Of a stretch of 64,000 nucleotides of DNA, positions 22,969 to 35,110 are shown piece by piece; within the stretch, counting starts at the first letter, position 1, and each line of letters begins with the position of its first letter. The position numbers were made by a program, and so were the translations under genes. Location: positions 36,416,001 through 36,480,000 of the forward strand of contig NC_072893.1 in the NCBI RefSeq assembly GCF_027943255.1. The letters are read 5' to 3'. The notes beneath the pieces are model-generated. The model ran no database searches and was not told where the DNA came from. It saw only the letters and a list, made by a program, of their open reading frames with translations. Source of the stretch: Anastrepha obliqua. Lineage: Eukaryota > Arthropoda > Insecta > Diptera > Tephritidae.

Positions 22969-25189
22969 TAAACCAAAAACTCTGCCAAAACAAAAACTCG
23001 ATTGTGAACGAAGTCCATGTCTTTTGGTTTGTTAGCAAGAACGACATGTACTGCATTCCAAAGAGAAAGCTCCAGGCTAAACAACTTGCAGTAACTAGCC
23101 TTGAACGCTAAACTATCTTATCTATCTATAGTATCGAGGCAAATTTATTTCAAGTATCGATAATGAAGCTTACACGGGAACTTAATACGGCGTTTTCAGC
23201 CTGCCCTATCTAATGTTGTTGTTTTGTTTTGAAATCCTTATGACAGAGCAAATGTAAACCAATGTCTGATTATCCGTAGCCGCGCTGCTGCTTTAATTTT
23301 TGGCATAATTGTAGTTACAAGTATAAATAAAAAGTTTTTATTCACCATTTTGTGATCGAGTGGATGAGCCCAAGTTTTAATCGGCTACAAAATCGCGTTA
23401 ATTTAAATGTTTTATTTTATTTATTTATTTTTTTTTTAACTGGCAGCTTTTCGCCTTCAACTTATTTTTCAGGAAAGCACACTTCAGCTGGAGCTCCATT
23501 TCTTCGTGTGCTACTTCGAAAGTCCTATGGCCCTCGTACCATAGACGGAGGACTTAGAGTCCTGGGGACTCCACGGCATTCAAATTTGTAGCTGAGTTTA
23601 CCGATCATTAAACGATCGCCACTCTTGCAGAAGAGATTTGGCATATTCGCACTGAAGCTGCCATATCTCAAAACTTGGGGCAACCCACGTATCATAGTTA
23701 CTATACATGGCTTGAAACATAGTTTTAACAGTGTTACAATACCCCGGAAAGCTGGAGAGAGCCGATATTTAAAGACAAATAAAATAAAATAAAATTTTAC
23801 TGCAATTGACATTTTAACTTCGAAATGAAGCACAAGAGTCTCAGATTTATTGGAAAACAGAAAAGTTGAACTCATCTTCGCAAAGTATGCGAACGCCCTT
23901 TCATTTCTGCCTCTTGCTTATTTTTACCAATATCGCCACTCACTTTGCAGTACTGCAAATTAGCAGATAATTTCTTTTCTCACAAGTTTTGCAAGCACAA
24001 AAATTAAAAAACACAAAGCAGTGTGCGGGCATAGAAAAAACGTGATGAATCATGATCTGTTGGTTAGTGGCTTATGGCTGGCCAGTTTTTTTTTTTTTGC
24101 GCTTTGACTATTTTTCCCCACAAAAACCGCAGAATATTGAATAAACCCAACATAATTTTAAATGAAAAAAGTACAAACCCATTGCTAAGGCCGCACTTTC
24201 GCGCCAATACTCCTCCCTACAGCCGCACAATTTCTGAACCAGTCAGCTCCGAAGTACCTTGGTCTGGGTTTCTCTTTCCACCGCAGCGCCAATAGTTGGC
24301 TGGCTGGTTGACTGGCAGCCTGTTTTCTATTCTCCAATTGAACATTGCATTAATTTCTATTTTCCTTTGCTGTTTGGCTTAGTTTATAGCTTTTTATTGT
24401 TTTTATGGTTGTGGCAGCTCATTACAAACACATTAGTAACCGCATATAGCTCCAGGTCATATGGAAGGCTAGCGCTTGTAGAGGCGCTTCAAAAGCCACA
24501 GCTGACTAAAATAAATACTACGTGCGCCCCAAACCACCGCCGCTCGCCCTCTCTTCTGTAATATGAATATATGAAAGGTAATAATAAAAGTGTTGTTGCG
24601 GAGCAACTATGGGTAAAAAAAGCAAATGCAAACCACGACAACGGCCTCTTCCATTTATGGACTTGTAGCAGCACCACCACCACCAACACCGCTAAATGAT
24701 TGCAACTTTTGCTTCAGCGATTGTTACCTTAGGAAAAATCGTTTTGTTTTGTTTTTGTTATTGTTACTTCAACTTCTAACTACTCGTCTATACGAGTGCC
24801 ATTGCTGTCGACATACATTCTCGTAAATGTTCTGCGAACGTTAACGACATGTCAACTACTGTTATTGTTGGTCGTCGCACATCCGTGGCTAAATTATGTT
24901 GTTGGTAGGTTTTGTGGCTGCCAATGGCGGTGAACGATGTATGGCCGATTCGTGCAGAGGAAAGCGCTGAAAGGCATTTATGTGTTCAAATGTGACAACA
25001 CCAACAATAGCAACAAGCAGGAAAAATGGAGAAAAAAAATCAGCAACAACGACAAAAACAAAAGCAACAAATAACGGAATTAATAAAAAGTAGCTTTGTG
25101 CAAAAAAGGGAAATCAAACAGACAAAGTAAGCAGAGACTGTTGCAGGGAAATCTTTGTTTACTTAGTGATGGAAGAACACATTGTATTA
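22969..25189. other. non-coding stretch, nothing assigned
   Basis: Host-like non-coding sequence with CAACAA and CACCACCA trinucleotide runs (24620-24700, 25000-25080). A segment at 23470-23760 is GC-richer, but I recognise no protein in it. Confidence 0.4.
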
Positions 25190-25301
25190 TAAAGGGTCTT
25201 TCAAAAGCCGCGTCTAGATAAAACAAAAATAAAAAGTTAATAAACAAGTAATTGGCGCGTAGACCTCTGTTTGGTGTTTTACCGATCTCCTCCTTTATGT
25301 A

Positions 25302-26215
25302 TACCTATGAAATGAGACTTTTTTTCAAACGTTTATTAACAAAAACTGGTTACAAATTTAATCTTCAAAATAATAGCCATCGCTAGTGGCACATTTTTCC
25401 CATCTCTCAGGCAATTTGTGGATGCCGCGCCAAAAAAATTGGCCGTCTTTGGCCGCAAACCAATCATCGAACCATTTTTTGGCTTCTTCGTGAGAATTGA
25501 AGCGCTGCTCGGAAGATGCGTGGCTCATTGATGCAAACAAATGATAATCGGAAGGCGCCAAGTCTGGTGAGTAAGCCGCATGCACCAGGGGTTCCCAATC
25601 GTACGTCTCCACCAATTTCCGGGTCGCTCTTGTTCGATGGGGCGGCGGTGCATTGTCATCAAGAAAAATTACTTTGTTACGCCGATCGGCATATTCTGGG
25701 CGTTTTCGGTGTATAGCGCTGTTCTAATCGGCCAATTGTCGTTGGTAGCGTGCACCGTCAACTGTTTCACCTGGTTTTAATAGCTCGTACCAAATCATAC
25801 CACGCTGATCCCAGAAAACACACAGCATTGCCTAGCGGCCAAAGCGATTTGGTTTGGCCGTTGTTTTTGGCTTGTGGCTGGGCGGACCAGACGATCGTTT
25901 ACGCTTGGGATTGGAATAAAACACCCATTTTTCATCACCCGTAACGATTCGATGCAAAACAGACTTCCTTTTGAACGGGGAGAGCAGCATTTCACAAGTG
26001 GTTTTTCGATGTCCGCAAATCGTAATATAGTTTGCAGGCACGAAATTCGACATTTTTAAGAGCGACAAAAATGCATTGTTGTATGAAACGTAATAAACAA
26101 TGAACTGAATATTGTTGACAGATGACAGACGAAAAAAACAAGACATTTGGGAAGGTTTAAAAATACTCCTAGCGACATCTATGGACTAATAGCTGAAAGT
26201 CTCACTTCATAGGTA
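25302..26215 (-). mobile_element. mariner inserted in the SINE, transposase broken
   Basis: Inverted ends TACCTATGAAATGAGACTTT (25302) and AAAGTCTCACTTCATAGGTA (26215) are flanked by TA on both sides. The minus-strand transposase begins MSNFVPAN at 26053 and jumps straight to HRKTTCEMLL (HTH domain deleted). It continues with HRIVTGDEKWVFYSNPKRK (first Asp) and KTTAKPNRFG, and after frameshifts ends PLVHAAYSPDLAPSDYHLFA (third Asp) and HKLPERWEKCATSDGYYFED at 25358. The order and motifs are mariner DD34D. The copy is non-functional. Confidence 0.85.
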
Positions 26216-26280
26216 TATACCTGGTATTTGTGGCATGCGTCTTTGCATGGTTCCGCAAATGGAGGGACCTACAGTTTTAC

Positions 26281-26580
26281 AGTCCGTGCCAGAAGAAAAG
26301 AACCGGTTATTTTCCACATTGAGGAACAACAAAACAAGAAAATGGAGACACGGTATTGGACTGGCCTTCCCAGTCCCCAGACGCCAATCCCATTGAAAAT
26401 GTGTGGGATGAAAACGCATCTTGCCGGAAGGCCAGTCCACGATTTAAAGCAACTTCTGTGTCAAGTTCGCAAAACTTAGTCGCCTTTGTCGACGAGCTAC
26501 GCAGAAAAGCTGGTTCAAAGCATGAAGAAATGTCAGGCTATACTCGACAACGTTGAAGACTACACGGCTTAATGAGTAAT
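26281..26580 (+). pseudogene. Tc1-like transposase C-terminus
   Basis: Plus-strand frames give MDWPSQSPDANPIENVWDEN (the DD34E Glu motif NPIEN, about 26356-26415) and then QCQAILDNVEDYTA-like C-terminal sequence ending near 26570. Frameshifts separate the pieces. It lies inside the interrupted SINE. No Tc1 TIR was recognised. Confidence 0.7.
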
Positions 26581-27311
26581 TGCAACTCGTAGTTTTGTAC
26601 ATATTTTCATGTAAAAAAAATTTAAATATATATCTTTTATACTTCATGAATAATTCTGACACAGACTGTAAGTCGATTCGAACCGCAAATGTTTTTTTTC
26701 TGAGGAGCTTTTTCATAGCAGAAATACATTCAGAGGATTGCCTCCACACTCCCGTATGGTAGTCACGCACCAATCCATTCGACTACAACGCGCGTGGATG
26801 TTGTGTTAAAATAAAACATGCAGAAATTTGGATTCTTTCAAGTTTATGTGAAAAATGACGTCATTTAAATATCCAATACGAGCACGTCTACAGGTAAAAT
26901 TCGCCAAACAATCGATTCACGCGTGCCTACTTTATGAGAACGTTCAGAGGAAGTTTGACTTGAAGGCAGTTCAGCACCACTTTGCTTCTGCCAGTCCTTT
27001 TTCTATCCTCGACAGCACCAGTTTCTGAAATTCTTTCCCCAACCTTTGAGCAGTCAAGTCATTCGGACGATTCTTTCCTAAAAAAAAAATCACAAATTTT
27101 ACGATATGTTGTTCCTTGGCTATTTCGCCAATAAGTTTCAATAATTTTAACCCGTTGTTCTACCGTTTAAAATTATATGCCTTTCTACTTGAAAAATGTC
27201 AAAGATGTCATTAAGAAAAGGTGCCCTTTAGGAATTATTCACTACTAACATCTGAGCGCCACTTTTGAAAGACCCTTTACTATGCATGCACTAGATGTGG
27301 TCAAATAATAA

Positions 27312-28495
27312 GGTGGCTTTTCAAATTTCGCGGGAATTTTCAAATTTCCAGTGAAAGCTTGGTGACATTCGGTTTAGTGGAAGCGAAGCTATTGCGTCTA
27401 AAGTGTCAGTGTGTTTGTGTCATCAGTACAATAATGAGTTTCGAACAAAGAGCTAATATGGAATTTTGTTTTAAAATCGGTAAAACGTTTACTGAAACAT
27501 TTGAATTGATGAAAAAAGTGTATGGCGATGATTGTCTATCTCGTGCCAGAGTTCATGAGTGGTTTGCACGTTTCAGAGATGGTTGTGAGTACATAAATGA
27601 CAATGAGCATATGGGCCGGGCCGCCGAAAATCACTAATCACCGAAAACTCCATCGAAATTGTTCGTAAATTTATCAAAAATGAACCGAAATCATAGTTGA
27701 AATTCATGGAATCGGCGTTGAACATTTCCAAAACATCGATTTATCGCATTTCAACTGATCGTTTGGGCTTACGAAAGGTCTGTGTACGTTTCCGCACAAG
27801 TTAACTGAGGACCAAAAATTGTTCAGAATTCAACATACTTTAAGACCTCATTAAAGAGGCGAGGTAAGACGAGAACTTCCTTTCCAATATTGTAACTGCT
27901 GATGAAACGTGGTGTTTCCAACAGGAACCTGAAACTAAGCACTAAGCGTCAAAGTGCCGAATGGAAGACCCCATATGAGTCACCACCCAAAAAATCGCGT
28001 TTGGAGAAGTCAAAAATCAAGTCGATGCTTTTACAAGGGTTGAATCCAAGGGAATTTTCCACAAGGAGTTCGTGCCAATGGGCCAAACCGTCAATGCAAT
28101 TTTCTATCTTGGCATTTTGAAGCGTTTTTTGCATCGCATTCGTCGAATTCGCCCTGAATAACGGAAGGAGAAACCTGGTGCTTATTGCATTATAATGCAT
28201 CATCTCATCGATCCACTCTTGTGTGTGATTTTTTGACTAGAAATCGCGTTTTAACCATCAATCACTCACCGTATTCACCTGATATGGCTCCCTGAGACTT
28301 TTACCTATTCGGAAAATTGCACTTGACCATGAAAGGAAAACGTTTTGCGTCCGTAGAAGCCATCCAAAAGGCGTGTACCGACATCCTGAAGGACATTTTC
28401 GGTCAATGACCTGAAACACTCCTTCGAAAAGCTTTTAGGTCGCGCAAAACAGTGTATCGACGGCCGGAGGGGACTATTTTGAATAAATAAACTCG
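27312..28495 (+). pseudogene. mariner transposase, full length but decayed
   Basis: ATG at 27434 starts MSFEQRANMEFCFKIGKTFT, ELMKKVYGDDCLSRARVHEW and FARFRDG. Stops follow, then TADETWCFQQEPETK (about 27897; first Asp motif), AEWKTPYESPPKKSRLEKSK, GQTVNAIFYLGILK, HYNASSHRSTL-like (about 28188, second Asp region lost or altered) and SPYSPDMAP.DFYLFGKLHL (about 28270). It ends CIDGRRGLF near 28475. The motif order covers a complete DD34D mariner transposase of about 345 residues with many frameshifts and stops. Clear inverted ends were not found. Confidence 0.8.
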
Positions 28496-28792
28496 AAGTT
28501 ATCAGAACAAAGCTCCTGTCATTTCTATTTTAGCTCAGTCTTGCTTATTTTGGACTTCAAGAAAAGCGAGAATGATGCATTCTAAACTATTTTTGAAGCG
28601 ATGCAGGCAATAAAACCGTAGGAACCTTATAATTTTTCTATTATTCGAATAAGTTTATAGATAAGTTTTGCTGGCATATTTTATGGTATATCATTTACGA
28701 CGACTCTAGTTACAAAACTTTACAGACTAGGCGTACAAAATGACTTAGGCATAAGCATTCTTTGATTGCAGTTTAGATAAAATTAGAGATCT

Positions 28793-28968
28793 ATATATAT
28801 ATATAATCGGCGCGTACACCCTTTTTGGATGTTTGGCCCAGCTTCCCCTCCTATTTGTGGCGTGCGTCTTGATGTTGTTCCACAAATGGAGGGACCTACA
28901 GTTTCAAGCCGACTCCGAATGGCAGAAATTTTTCATGGGAGAAATACCATTGGCTGGGGAGGGCATAA
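28793..28968 (-). mobile_element. tRNA-derived SINE, head-truncated
   Basis: It starts at a (TA)n run (28794-28804), the SINE 3' tail read in reverse. It continues with GGCGCGTACACCCTTTTTGG, TGTTCCACAAATGGAGGGAC and CAAGCCGACTCCGAATGGCA, and fades near 28968. The tRNA-like head with A and B boxes is missing. Confidence 0.7.
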
Positions 28969-29464
28969 TCAAAGTTGAGACTATTAAGAATTCTATTAAT
29001 TTCATTAAGGGACCTAGTAACGGCTGCATGATTTAAATAATTCGACTTAAAAATGTTAACTTGCATGAGTTGCTGTAAGCAAGTGGAGGGTTACCAAGTA
29101 CCCATTTATGGAACGATTTGGTACCTACTCGGAATATTACTAACTTGGAAAACAAGAAATACTTTAGGAAAAAAATGTACACGCTAGATGGCGCTGGGGT
29201 CGATTTATTCCGAAAAAGTTGGGTCTCTGCTCGTAATGGATCTTAACTACCTAAAAATTGCGGTTGGTAACTCCTAAAATACTCAGGCTAAAAAGTCCAT
29301 TGTATTCAAATCTCTAGAAAGTAAAAGGATAGATGGTCAAGGAGGGAAGGAGATAAGTGACAGGGAGAAAGAGAGAGAATAGAATAGAGAGAGGAACAGA
29401 TACAGTGATACCTAGTCCTGTAAGAATTCTTTGGAAAATCTGTAAATATCTTCCAGTTTAAGAG
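28969..29464. other. non-coding stretch, nothing assigned
   Basis: No coding or repeat assignment. A GA-rich run lies at 29335-29400. Confidence 0.4.
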
Positions 29465-30480
29465 AACGAATATTACTCATTCTCACGACATCGGAACACA
29501 AGGTTCGTGGCATTGCTCAAGCAAAGGCAGGACACTCACAGATAAAATTGTCAATACTATCCGGATGACTCCAATAGTAGTCATATGCTGACTGCATGAC
29601 CCGTTGATCAGCAGCTGGCCAATTCATCTGCCCTTCTTTAAATACGGTGGTGTCCTGGAGCCCATATAAATAAAAGCCTGCTCCGTCTTGCAGCAGAATT
29701 GAGCTTTTTCTTACATTCCTCAACAATCTTTGAGGTTTTCTTTGCCTTCTCTAGGGCTCTCAGTGCAGCCTGACTGTTACTAAAGACACTAATCTGTTTC
29801 CCGCTCCATTTCATCTCAATTATTCACTCTGCTATTTTGAGAAAAACAAAAAGTTCTGTTATAAAAACGATTGCCATTCCTCCCATAGCGTCATGATACT
29901 TATCTCTATCGTTTAATTACCATTCGGCTCCAGAACCTATTTCGTTTATGGACCCATCGGTAAAAAAAATATTCGTCAAAATTCTTTGAATACACTCTAG
30001 ATTACAACACTGCTCGGGTAATGGAAATTCGGCACCATGTTTCCTTCTAAATGAAACTATGGGCGTAAGACGTCCTAAGATGCCAGAAACAATGGAATCC
30101 GCAAAGATAGATTAAGGTTAAATATTTCTCTGGGTCCCGAAGTTCCCGCAGTTTTCAATAAGTAAAACAGTCGACAGAATAAAATCCAGTAACTTGAGAC
30201 CTCTGAGGCTGCATTTGCTGCTTCCCCATTCAATGTTCTGCGAGTTTGCATCACAGCCCACTATTAGCCCCAGATTATTGGGTCCTGCAAACTGGACTCC
30301 CTCAAAGGTTGCGGCTGTAAAGAGTCGTAGGGTAGGTAGGCTGAAGCAACGATAACCTCGACACTATTCCCACTCCTACAGTACTTGATCTTTGCCGACG
30401 CTACGACTTCTTGCGAACCAACTATGGTAAATTTATTATTTGAGGAGTTAAGACTTAGAAATATACTCTGGGCGTTTAAA
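29465..30480 (-). pseudogene. LINE remnant: endonuclease joined to RNase H
   Basis: Minus-strand frames read in order. Endonuclease pieces are VEVIVASAYLPYDS-like (about 30370-30300) and LIVGCDANSQNIEWGSS (about 30270-30230; the GD.NAHH.WGSS site). The sequence then goes to RNase H: FTDGSINEIGSGAEW (about 29960), VFSNSQAALRALEKAKK (about 29790) and FIWAPGHH (about 29670). The C-terminus DSIDNFICECPAFA ends near 29517. The whole RT domain is missing, so an internal deletion of roughly 2 kb is inferred. The RNase H Asp of SDSQ is changed to Asn. Confidence 0.7.
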
Positions 30481-30847
30481 TAAGGGACGTGATAGATCTC
30501 ATACTAGGGCAACCTTAAAGTTAAAGTGAATATATTTTATAGAAAGGCGAAGTTGCAGGAATTCCCCTTCGATATCGATTGTAAATGTGACCTGTGCAGC
30601 GCAGAGAAAGTGCAATTGATTTATCTGCAAGGACTTACAAAAGGGTGTATTACAGATAGACATTTTGCAGATTTTTTTATAATACACGAAATTCAGCTTC
30701 ATAATTACTTTCTTCAAAATTCATCCCAAATATCAATAACCTTTTCTCAATGTATTTGTAAGGAGTTTGAAATGTCCTTAGAACAAAAAATTTGTATTTA
30801 AGAAAAATTCATAACACAATCACCCTCGTCTTTCGATGAGTACTTAC

Positions 30848-31300
30848 GTTTAGGAAATAGTGGCGGTCGATATCGGCCACTACCGCCGCTACTGCTGCCA
30901 ATGTTTACACCGTTGATGCCATTGCAATTGTTGTTGCTGTTGTTAATAAAATTATGACTGCCAGCACTGCCACTATTGCTGATGTTACTATTATTACTAT
31001 TTATGCTGTTGATAATGTTGGCGATGTTGTTATTGCCGTTGGTCAATGTGGCATTGGCACCATTGTTGCCTCTGTCGCCGCCGCCACCGTTGCTGCCACC
31101 ACTACCAGCACTGCCAACGCTGTTGCTGTGATGACTACTCAAGCTGAAATTGCTGCTCCTCTCCGATGGCTGTTGTTGCGATTGTGAGCGGTGCAATACC
31201 GACTCGGCGACTGTGCTGCTGCTGCTGCCGCCAGTCGACGGCGACGATGCCAAGGCACCGCCACCGAAGAGGCGTCGCTGCTGTAGGAAAGCCGTTTTGT
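30848..31300 (-). CDS. probable internal exon of a Ser/Asn/Gly-rich host protein
   Basis: A minus-strand frame of about 150 codons reads HINKTAFLQQRRLFGGGALA, then SSPSTGGSSSSTVAESVLHR, SQSQQQPSERSSNFSLSSHH, a Gly/Asn/Ser-rich stretch, and GGSGRYRPPLFP. There is no Met near its start. It is preceded by a stop and then a pyrimidine-rich CATCCCTACCCGCAG acceptor (end about 31301). At the other end CTAAAC is followed by GTAAGTAC, a strong donor (GT at 30847-30846). The track runs on only 15 more codons past the donor before stopping. Composition and codon use (CAA/CAG, AAC/AAT) resemble disordered parts of fly regulatory proteins. I do not recognise the gene. Exact exon limits are inferred. Confidence 0.5.
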
Positions 31301-31301
31301 T

Positions 31302-32700
31302 GATGTGCTGCGGGTAGGGATGTTGTTATCGTTGTTTCTTGCTTATGTTGTTGTTGTCGATGTTGTTGTAGGCGATTGTGGTGCGCAACAGATTTCTGAT
31401 TACTGATTTTTACTGGAATTGTGTGTTTGATTTTGATTTTGCGCGATTTTTAATGCACGTCTTGTTGTTATTGGTGTTGTTTACAAATTATTTGCACTTT
31501 TTTATTTACCTGTTTACACATTTGTGTTTATTTTATTCGTACTTGCTTTAGATTGTATAGTTGTTTTTATTATTTTTTTTGTTTTTTTGCTTTTTTTCGA
31601 ATGACTGCAATTAAATATTTACGTTGCTCTTGTGTTAACAGCTTGTTTCTGGTTGTTGTTTTTGTTTTTATTAATATTTGTTTTTTTTTTGTTTTGTTTT
31701 CATTTACTTAATTTTTTTACTTGGTTTGCTTTACGTATCGCTAAACTCTACAGCTCATTAAATTTCCAACAGCAGCAACATTTAATTCGCATTTGTTCGC
31801 GGATCTGTTTACCAATTCCGATTACTATGTAGGTATGTATGTGCATATGTTTTGCCTAGTTTTGTGCAAATACATATGTATTAGTGCATATTATATGCAT
31901 GTGTGTGTTCTTATGGTATATTTATTACCACTTTAGTGTCGCCGCTTAATACCTATTCTGTATGCGTTGTTCGCAATTTGTTGAATTTCGCATTAAATTC
32001 ACTATTTCACACTTATCTTCTGAAGTTGGTTTTTTTTACCTTTTTCACTCTCATTTTTTGTGCTTTAAATTTGTAACCAATTCAGAACTTTTCATATGAA
32101 TTCCACCTTTTCGGTTATGCTACTTTTCTTAGAACTTAAAATAATATCATATTTTGCATTTTTTATTTCCTTACTTTTATTGAAATTATGTCAATATTTC
32201 AAATTCATTCGAATACTGCGCCTTATATTCAGTAAAATCAAAATACTCAACCCATTTTCTCTTTTAATACTAACGTCTCCCACGCCTCAAAAAAAGCTGA
32301 GAGTAGCGTGTAGATTTATATCACCTCTCCAGGACAGTTAGGCAGCACTTGCAATTTTATCATAGCCTATCACATACTCGTAGAGCTAATAACAACAACC
32401 ACTATATTGGCATATTGGAATAATCGAATTGCAAATTTGTTGTCGCTTGATAAACGAGTAGTGGGTATACTCGTACGCGTACGACCAAGCGCTCGTGTTT
32501 TACTAATCGCTCATCTTCTATATACTAATCGTGCCAATGGCTAACCGTAACTAATTCTCAGTTCAAAAAGAGAACGACTTACATTTTTTTTCTTATGAGA
32601 TCATTCTTAGCAAAAAGAAATAATGTTTTTAACACTACTTCTACCACCATTTCGTGTAAATGTATTTCGACCAAAAGGTGTATTTTGACACCTTTGCGTT
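31302..32700. other. intron-like low-complexity stretch
   Basis: TTG/TGTTG-rich and T-rich sequence directly upstream, on the minus strand, of the probable exon. It may be intron of that gene. No ORF is supported. Confidence 0.4.
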
Positions 32701-32739
32701 TCACTAATAGCTCCTCATGTGCGAAATAGAAGAGGCACA

Positions 32740-34608
32740 GATATATGTAGGTCTTGCTCGCGATCACCATCTTGTCACAGCAACAATACGCCGCAAGCAT
32801 CGAAAAAACAGGAGCACGCTCCCGGCCGTTAAAATACAATATAGAGCGTCTGAAGCTGCCCGCAGTAAGAGCACAATTTCGCAACGAACTTCAAGCAGAA
32901 CACCGCTTGCTCGCAAGCAGTGTAGATGAAACAGTGACGTCGCAGTGGAGCGCAATCAGAGCCATTATGAAAACGTTCTCGGCCCAATCCCTAAAGGTAA
33001 AATGCAATAGATCCACCACGAAACTTTGGAAAAATGTGCGAACGAAAGGTCATCAGGGAAAAATTAGCATCGGTCACGGACCGAAGCGACGACCAAGCCA
33101 AACAGCTGGAAGAACGATATCTTCATCTCCAGAAGACGGTCCAACGATTCGTGTGTGACGACAAGAGAAGCTACATACATCAACAATCTGGCAGTTGAAG
33201 CAGCTAGAACCGGTGATTCTCTTGCATTATTCAAGATCACAAAGAAAATGGAGAACAAAAGTTTGAGCGTTGAGCACCCAATCATCAAAGACCTACACGA
33301 AATCTCTTAATGACGGACGAAGATCAGCTACATACGTCGTTGGAAATAGCATTTCTCAGCCGTGCATAGCAACAGTTTAGACCCTGCTTTAGATAATTAT
33401 ACCATCTCCAGTAGAACAATAGAAATGAATGCTATAATCAAAATTGCACCACCCGACATGTCGAAAATTGCTGTTGCGATGAAACAACTTCCCAATAATA
33501 AGGCCGTGGGCATTGGTGGTATCCCAGCTGAGCTTTTTAAAGCCAATTTAATGCTCTCTGCAGAAATACTGCTCCCACTTACAACATCTGTGTGGGACAA
33601 TGCAACCTATCCGTAAGAATGGAAAGAAGGAATTATTGTGAAATTGGCAAAAAACAAAGGTGACTTGAAAGATTGTAATAACTAGAGAGGCATCAGTGTT
33701 CTCCCTGCTGTTGCAAAAATAATTGCGTGCATCATACTTCACCGACTAAAAATTCACCTTGAAGCATCGATTAGTTCCTGCGAAGCTGGATTTCATAGCG
33801 GGTTTCCCTATGCAGACCATATCAACACACTCCGTATTCTCATAGAACAATGCACCGAGTATAACTCCAAACTCCAGCTGCTGTTCAGCGACTTTGAAAA
33901 AGCATTCGATAGCGTAAATAGAGAGTGTATCTGGGCTGCTTTGCGAAGGAGAGGAGTACCGGTAAACTTGTAGTCCTTATCAAGGAAAGTTATAGCGATG
34001 CTTGTTGCCACGTCCTCCTTAAAGGCAAATTATCGGAATCCTTTCACGTGCTGACTAGCGTTCGGCAGGCTTGCATTCTGCCCCCAATACTTTTCCTGCT
34101 GGTTATTGAAGACATTCTTAACGCTTCTTTTGCTAACGAAAACCATGAAAGTTGTATTCAGTGGCAGATCAACAACACATACTTAAACTATTTAGCCGAC
34201 GACATTTGCCTACTGTCGTATAGGATGTGCGATCTAAAACAGTCAATGCAGGAACAGTTACATTTGTAACGAGTCTTAAAATCAAGATAGGAAAGACAAA
34301 AGCATTTAACCTGAATTGCCCCTATCAGATTCTTTTAAAGTGGGTGTACAGGTATTTGAAAGCGTAGATAATTTCTGTTACTTGGGATGTATAATCGCCG
34401 CAGATAGAGGAAGTGAGTCTGACGTTGAAAGCAGAATTACCAAAGCCAAAGCGGCGTTTGGCACTGGAGCAACAGTGCAACAAAATAATAGCATAACTAC
34501 GCACACCAAACTGTGAATTTTCAACGCATGGGGCAAGTCCGTCCTGCTATATGGCTGTACAAAGTAGAAGGTCACCGCAACTATCACAAGGCGTATCCAA
34601 ACGTTCAT
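32740..34608 (+). pseudogene. RTE/CR1-like LINE, RT domain nearly complete but broken
   Basis: Plus-strand frames show the endonuclease-RT linker (DHHLVTATIR, LKLPAVRAQFRNELQAEHRL). RT blocks follow: LPNNKAVGIGGIPAELFKAN (33490), EWKEGIIVKLAKNKGDLKDC (33615), SCEAGFHSGFPYADHINTLR (33775), LLFSDFEKAFDSVNRECIWA (33880), LTSVRQACILPPILFLLVIE (34050), LNYLADDICLLSYRMCDLK (34180; LADD in place of YADD) and NFCYLGCIIAADRGSESDVE (34365). Several single-base frameshifts and in-frame stops occur. The element ends at RRIQTFIN, where a maT copy interrupts it near 34608. Confidence 0.85.
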
Positions 34609-35110
34609 CAACCCATTTGCGGTTACAGCGGCTCAAACCATTACCTGTGGCGGGTGCTGCCTCCTGGTGGCCAGTCGATGACTTAAATTCTCGTATGAAT
34701 GGTCGGTCAAATAAACCCTCTCCTTTTGAGAGTTTTCGAATTGTTCAATTTGAAAAAATTTGCTGGTCAGAAAACACAATGTTCGTAAATTGACCGCTTT
34801 CGGCCAAGCGAATCAACTCCTTCGCTCTCTCAAGTCTGACTTGTTGCTGTTGCTACTTTAGTGTGTGATAATGCGCCTTTTGGATCTTGTAAGGCTTGAC
34901 TTTGAGATCATTTTTCAGTATGCGGCGGATGCTACGGTCAGATATTTTCAGTTCATTCGCCGTTTGATTGGCACTTCGTCGGAGATTTTGTTCAAGTCGC
35001 TTCTTCATTTTTGGAACGGTTTCAAGTGACGTTGCAGTCTTTTGATGACCATCTAGGGAGGTAAAATGTGACTTAATAATGGCGGCACCAGAATATAAGC
35101 GCACACAAAC
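34609..35110 (-). pseudogene. maT-type transposase fragment
   Basis: A minus-strand copy of the 9963 family, covering only the middle of the transposase: MKKRLEQNLRRSANQTANEL, KISDRSIRRILKNDLKVKPY and KIQKAHYHTLK in one frame. Then follow RLAESGQFTNIVFSDQQ-like (FSDEK altered), FQIEQFENSQKERVYLTDHS and YENLSHRLATRRQHPPQVMV. Both termini are missing and stops are present. It abuts the LINE at 34608 without visible inverted ends. Confidence 0.75.

Larger units (their letters stand above)
25245..26800 (-). mobile_element. tRNA-derived SINE, interrupted twice
   Basis: SINE segments align with the better copy at 37087-37405. 25250-25299 holds the GGCGCGTA...CTCCTCC end. 26218-26280 holds TATTTGTGGCATGCGTCTTT and TGGAGGGACCTACAGTTT. 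26655-26790 holds AGGAGCTTTTTCATAGCAGA, the TGGTAGTCACGCACCAATCC box region and the tRNA-like head. A mariner interrupts the first junction and Tc1-like sequence the second. Confidence 0.6.
25192..27277 (-). mobile_element. IS630/mariner-type element with nested insertions
   Basis: Inverted ends AAGGGTCTTTCAAAAG (25192) and CTTTTGAAAGACCCTT (27277) are flanked by TA (25190-25191, 27278-27279). Near the right end, minus-strand frames (27180-26930) give RVKIIETYWRNSQGTTYRKI, GKNRPNDLTAQRL and TGAVEDRKRTGRSKVV. This resembles the DUF4817-type helix-turn-helix N-terminus of arthropod IS630/Tc1/mariner transposases. The rest of the transposase is absent; its place is taken by a SINE, a mariner and Tc1-like debris. 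Confidence 0.65.

Noticed and set aside
30954..31187. Plus-strand ORF rich in Thr, Ala and Val
   Set aside because: Antisense shadow of the Ser/Asn/Gly trinucleotide-rich minus-strand exon.
32096..32341. 81-codon hydrophobic plus-strand ORF
   Set aside because: T-rich low-complexity sequence; the hydrophobicity follows from base composition.
34551..34793. Plus-strand ORF over the maT fragment
   Set aside because: Shadow; the transposase motifs are on the minus strand.
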